From assembly GCA_025655595.1 (NCBI GenBank), contig JAHXIO010000006.1:558001-622000 (forward strand): a DNA stretch of 64,000 bases, read 5' to 3'. A program made the translations under genes and the position numbers. A model generated the notes under the pieces. The model was not told the origin of the DNA. It worked only from the letters and a program-made list of their open reading frames with translations, and did not search any database. Each line of letters opens with the position of its first letter. Positions within the stretch are counted from its first letter, which is position 1. The DNA comes from Candidatus Thiodiazotropha sp. (ex Monitilora ramsayi) (GTDB lineage Bacteria > Pseudomonadota > Gammaproteobacteria > Chromatiales > Chromatiaceae). Positions 61,668-64,000 of this stretch are shown here, one piece after another.

Positions 61668-62521
61668 GCGTGACGATGCTGTTGGTGAATGAGGTGGAAG
61701 CCCTGAGGGGATATGTAAAGGGCTGGCGGCAGTCGGATGAAAAGGTGGCCTTTGTTCCGACCATGGGCAATCTGCATGCGGGACATCTCGATCTGGTCGA
61801 GGCGGCTCGTCAGCATGCGGATCGGACAGTGGTGAGTATCTTTGTCAATCCGATGCAGTTTGGCGAAGGCGAGGATTTCGACGCCTATCCGCGAACACTT
61901 GAAGAAGATAGGGCAAAGCTGCAGGAGGTTGGTGTCGACCTGCTTTTCGCACCGGCAGCCAAGACCATCTATCCGTCAGGTACTGGGCAGCAGACCAGGG
62001 TGGAAGTGCCCGATATCTCAGATATCCTCTGTGGCGCCACACGCCCCGGCCATTTTGTCGGTGTCGCCACAATTGTTTGCAAACTCTTCAATATGGTACA
62101 GCCTGATATTGCCGTCTTCGGAGAGAAGGACTACCAGCAGCTGATGGTGATTCGTCATATGGTGAATGACCTGGCGATACCCATTGAAATATTGGGGAAA
62201 GCGACCGTGCGGGAACCGGATGGACTGGCCATGAGCTCTCGTAATGGCTATCTGGATGCCGGAGAACGGAAGCAGGCGCCCGCTCTCTACCGGTTATTGC
62301 GGGAGACCGCTGCTGCGATAAACAGCGGTGCTAAGGACTATGCCGGGCTTGAGAGGCAGGCTTTAAAGGACCTTGAAGCAGCAGGTTTTCGTCCGGATTA
62401 CTTTGTGATTCGGACAGCCGATAACCTCCAGGCACCCCGGGAAAAAGGTGAGACTTTGGTGATTTTGGCTGCCGCCTATCTGGGAACCACCCGTTTGATC
62501 GATAATCTAATTGCTGCATAG
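61664..62521 (+). CDS. panC: pantothenate synthetase
   Basis: The 285-residue enzyme joins pantoate and beta-alanine using ATP. It has VPTMGNLHAGHLDLVE (HxGH motif), SIFVNPMQFGEGEDFDAYPR, FGEKDYQQLMVIR and the MSSRNGYL loop. The start ATG 61664 overlaps the panB stop by four bases; a second ATG at 61676 fits the family better and is also possible. Confidence 0.97.
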   Translation: MSVTMLLVNEVEALRGYVKGWRQSDEKVAFVPTMGNLHAGHLDLVEAARQHADRTVVSIFVNPMQFGEGEDFDAYPRTLEEDRAKLQEVGVDLLFAPAAKTIYPSGTGQQTRVEVPDISDILCGATRPGHFVGVATIVCKLFNMVQPDIAVFGEKDYQQLMVIRHMVNDLAIPIEILGKATVREPDGLAMSSRNGYLDAGERKQAPALYRLLRETAAAINSGAKDYAGLERQALKDLEAAGFRPDYFVIRTADNLQAPREKGETLVILAAAYLGTTRLIDNLIAA

Positions 62522-62597
62522 CAGCATTTTTTTGTTGATAGCCGATCCAAGATCGCAGATAATTACCCGTTCATCCATCCACAAGGGCACGTAATCC

Positions 62598-62978
62598 ATG
62601 CAGTTGACTGTACTCAAGTGCAAACTACACCGAGCATGTGTCACCCACTCCGAATTGGATTATGAGGGTTCATGCGCCATTGACATCGATCTGATGAAGC
62701 TCGCGGGTATCCACGAATACGAGCAGATACAGATTTACAATGTCACCAATGGCGAGCGTTTTACGACCTACGCTATTCAGGCAGAGGCGGGATCCCGTGT
62801 CATTTCGGTAAACGGTGCAGCGGCTCACAAGGCCGCACCAGGCGACCGGGTAATCATCTGTGCCTATGCCGGGATTGATAGCGAGGAGATGAGCCGGTTC
62901 AAGCCGTCATTGGTCTATCTGGATGAAGGGAATCATGTGACCCATACAGGTGATACCATTCCTACGCAAGCGGCCTGA
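62598..62978 (+). CDS. panD: aspartate 1-decarboxylase
   Basis: The 126-residue proenzyme makes beta-alanine from aspartate. [13 protein letters not shown] contains the Gly-Ser self-cleavage site that makes the pyruvoyl group; [14 protein letters not shown] and [20 protein letters not shown] follow. ATG 62598. It completes panBCD. Confidence 0.97.
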   Translation: MQLTVLKCKLHRACVTHSELDYEGSCAIDIDLMKLAGIHEYEQIQIYNVTNGERFTTYAIQAEAGSRVISVNGAAAHKAAPGDRVIICAYAGIDSEEMSRFKPSLVYLDEGNHVTHTGDTIPTQAA

Positions 62979-63024
62979 TTGAGTCCGTGCAGGACCCTTC
63001 AGCAGGGCTGAGGGGTGAGCGTTA

Positions 63025-64000
63025 TCAGATACCGGGGTCGTCCAGGGCCAGCTGGTAGAGCTCTACGTAGTGCTGGGCGCTGGCCTCCCAACTGAGATCC
63101 TGTTCCATGCCGGTTCTCGCCAGTATCTCCCAATCCGTTCCAGATCGGCGATAGAACTGGATGGCGTGTTCCAGTGCCTGCCATAGGCTGCTGGCGTCTG
63201 CTTCATCAAAGACAAACCCTGTGGCGGTGCCTTGGGCCATGGTGGTTGGGTTGACATCAATAACGGTATCGGCGAGCCCGCCCGTACGCCGCACGACCGG
63301 TACGGTACCGTATCGCAGGCTGTACATCTGGTTCAGACCACAGGGTTCGAAACGGGACGGCATCAGAAAGCAGTCGCAGCCGGCCTCGATACGATGGGAT
63401 AATCCCTCGTCGTAGCCGATTTTCACACCGACCCGGCTATGGTATTTCATATTGATCTTTTCCAGTGCATGTTCCAGCTCCCGATTGCCTGAACCGAGCA
63501 TGACGACCTGAACGCCTGCATCCATGAGGCCGGGTAGTACCTGGAGGATGAGATCGACACCTTTCTGATCGACCAGCCGTCCGATGTAGCCGAAGAGCTG
63601 GATATGCTCGTCTTCCGGCAGACCGAACTCCTTTTGCAGTGCGAGCTTGTTCAGCCGTTTTCCCGCCATATCATCGGCAGAGAAGGACGCTGGGATATTG
63701 GGATCATTCATGGGATCCCAAACATGGTAATCGATACCGTTGAGGATTCCGCTGAAGTGGCTGCCTCGATGTTGCAGCAGACCTTCCAGACCGTAACCGA
63801 ATTCGGCGGTCTTTATCTCCTCGGCATAGGTGGGACTAACGGTGTTGACCCTGTCGGACAGAGCAATACCACCCTTGATGTATGAGAGTTGATGATGAAA
63901 CTCCAGCGCTTCGTATGACCAAAGATGGGAAGGTAAATTGAGCCTTACAAAGGTGTCATGGTCAAACAGACCCTGGTAAGCCAGATTGTGAATGGTGAAC
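63025..64000 (-). CDS. glgA: glycogen synthase (5' end outside window)
   Basis: The frame runs in from the right edge (FTIHNLAYQG...) and stops at 63025. It shows GILNGIDYHVWDPM, the glycosyltransferase loops LFGYIGRLVDQKG and LMPSRFEPCGLNQMYSLRYG, and VVRRTGGLADTV. It makes alpha-1,4-glucan from ADP-glucose. About 325 residues are visible out of roughly 480-500. It is convergent with panD; no fault is seen. Confidence 0.95.
   Translation of the reverse strand, partial: FTIHNLAYQGLFDHDTFVRLNLPSHLWSYEALEFHHQLSYIKGGIALSDRVNTVSPTYAEEIKTAEFGYGLEGLLQHRGSHFSGILNGIDYHVWDPMNDPNIPASFSADDMAGKRLNKLALQKEFGLPEDEHIQLFGYIGRLVDQKGVDLILQVLPGLMDAGVQVVMLGSGNRELEHALEKINMKYHSRVGVKIGYDEGLSHRIEAGCDCFLMPSRFEPCGLNQMYSLRYGTVPVVRRTGGLADTVIDVNPTTMAQGTATGFVFDEADASSLWQALEHAIQFYRRSGTDWEILARTGMEQDLSWEASAQHYVELYQLALDDPGI

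Overview
The window looks like a chromosome segment of a gammaproteobacterium. The order smpB, ratA, rnfH, bamE, fur, recN, nadK, hrcA, grpE, dnaK, dnaJ, dapB, followed further on by lapA-lapB-pyrF, galU, pcnB-folK and panBCD, is typical of that class. The general flavour (lipase maturation factor, NSS transporter, ExeA-like ATPase, moderately high GC in the core) suggests a marine or sulfur-oxidising Chromatiales-like lineage, but this is an impression and no marker gene in the window proves it.

Layout. (1) 1-7990 is chromosomal: a lipase maturation factor protein, a YceH/DUF480 protein, a short-chain dehydrogenase, two unrecognised genes and a large ExeA/GspA-like ATPase. (2) About 8019-39800 is an integrated element in the 3' end of ssrA (tmRNA). 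A P4-type integrase lies beside the tmRNA 3' end. A degenerate copy of the tmRNA 3' end and an old tmRNA terminator lie at the far left end. Near-identical 19-base motifs sit inside both ends. (3) 39801-64000 is chromosomal housekeeping: tmRNA, smpB, the heat-shock operon with a CIRCE operator, cell-envelope and pantothenate genes, tRNA-Glu, and a 5'-truncated glgA at the window edge.

The element is a mosaic. At its left end is a toxin-antitoxin-like pair (XRE-ImmA/IrrE protein plus PIN-like protein). Next come small unknown genes, a strange 112-nt tRNA-like gene and an HTH protein. Then comes the most striking part, a tightly packed minus-strand operon (20375 to 13008). It encodes a membrane-anchored TerB_N/TerB/TerB_C protein, a BrxD-like (DUF2791) ATPase, an Lhr-like superfamily 2 helicase, a voltage-gated K+ channel and a TerB-like/BRCT protein. 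The first four genes overlap each other at start and stop codons. No pglX, pglZ or methylase is present, so this is not a normal BREX locus. I read it as a candidate defence system that joins DNA surveillance to an ion-channel effector.

Divergent from that operon is an HNH nuclease with a glycine-rich membrane tail. After it come membrane and lipoprotein genes, and then a minus-strand phage or satellite block (AlpA regulator, replication protein, DnaB helicase, two virion-like proteins, DUF5681 and DUF4224 proteins). That block has no capsid, portal or large terminase gene. The right end is AT-rich. It carries a second, single-domain tyrosine recombinase and a string of short unknown genes, several preceded by the same ATTAAGGGA motif. 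A 59-residue membrane protein occurs there and again, as a diverged copy, near the left end beside the tRNA-like gene.

All calls come from reading the sequence and translated proteins; no database search was run.
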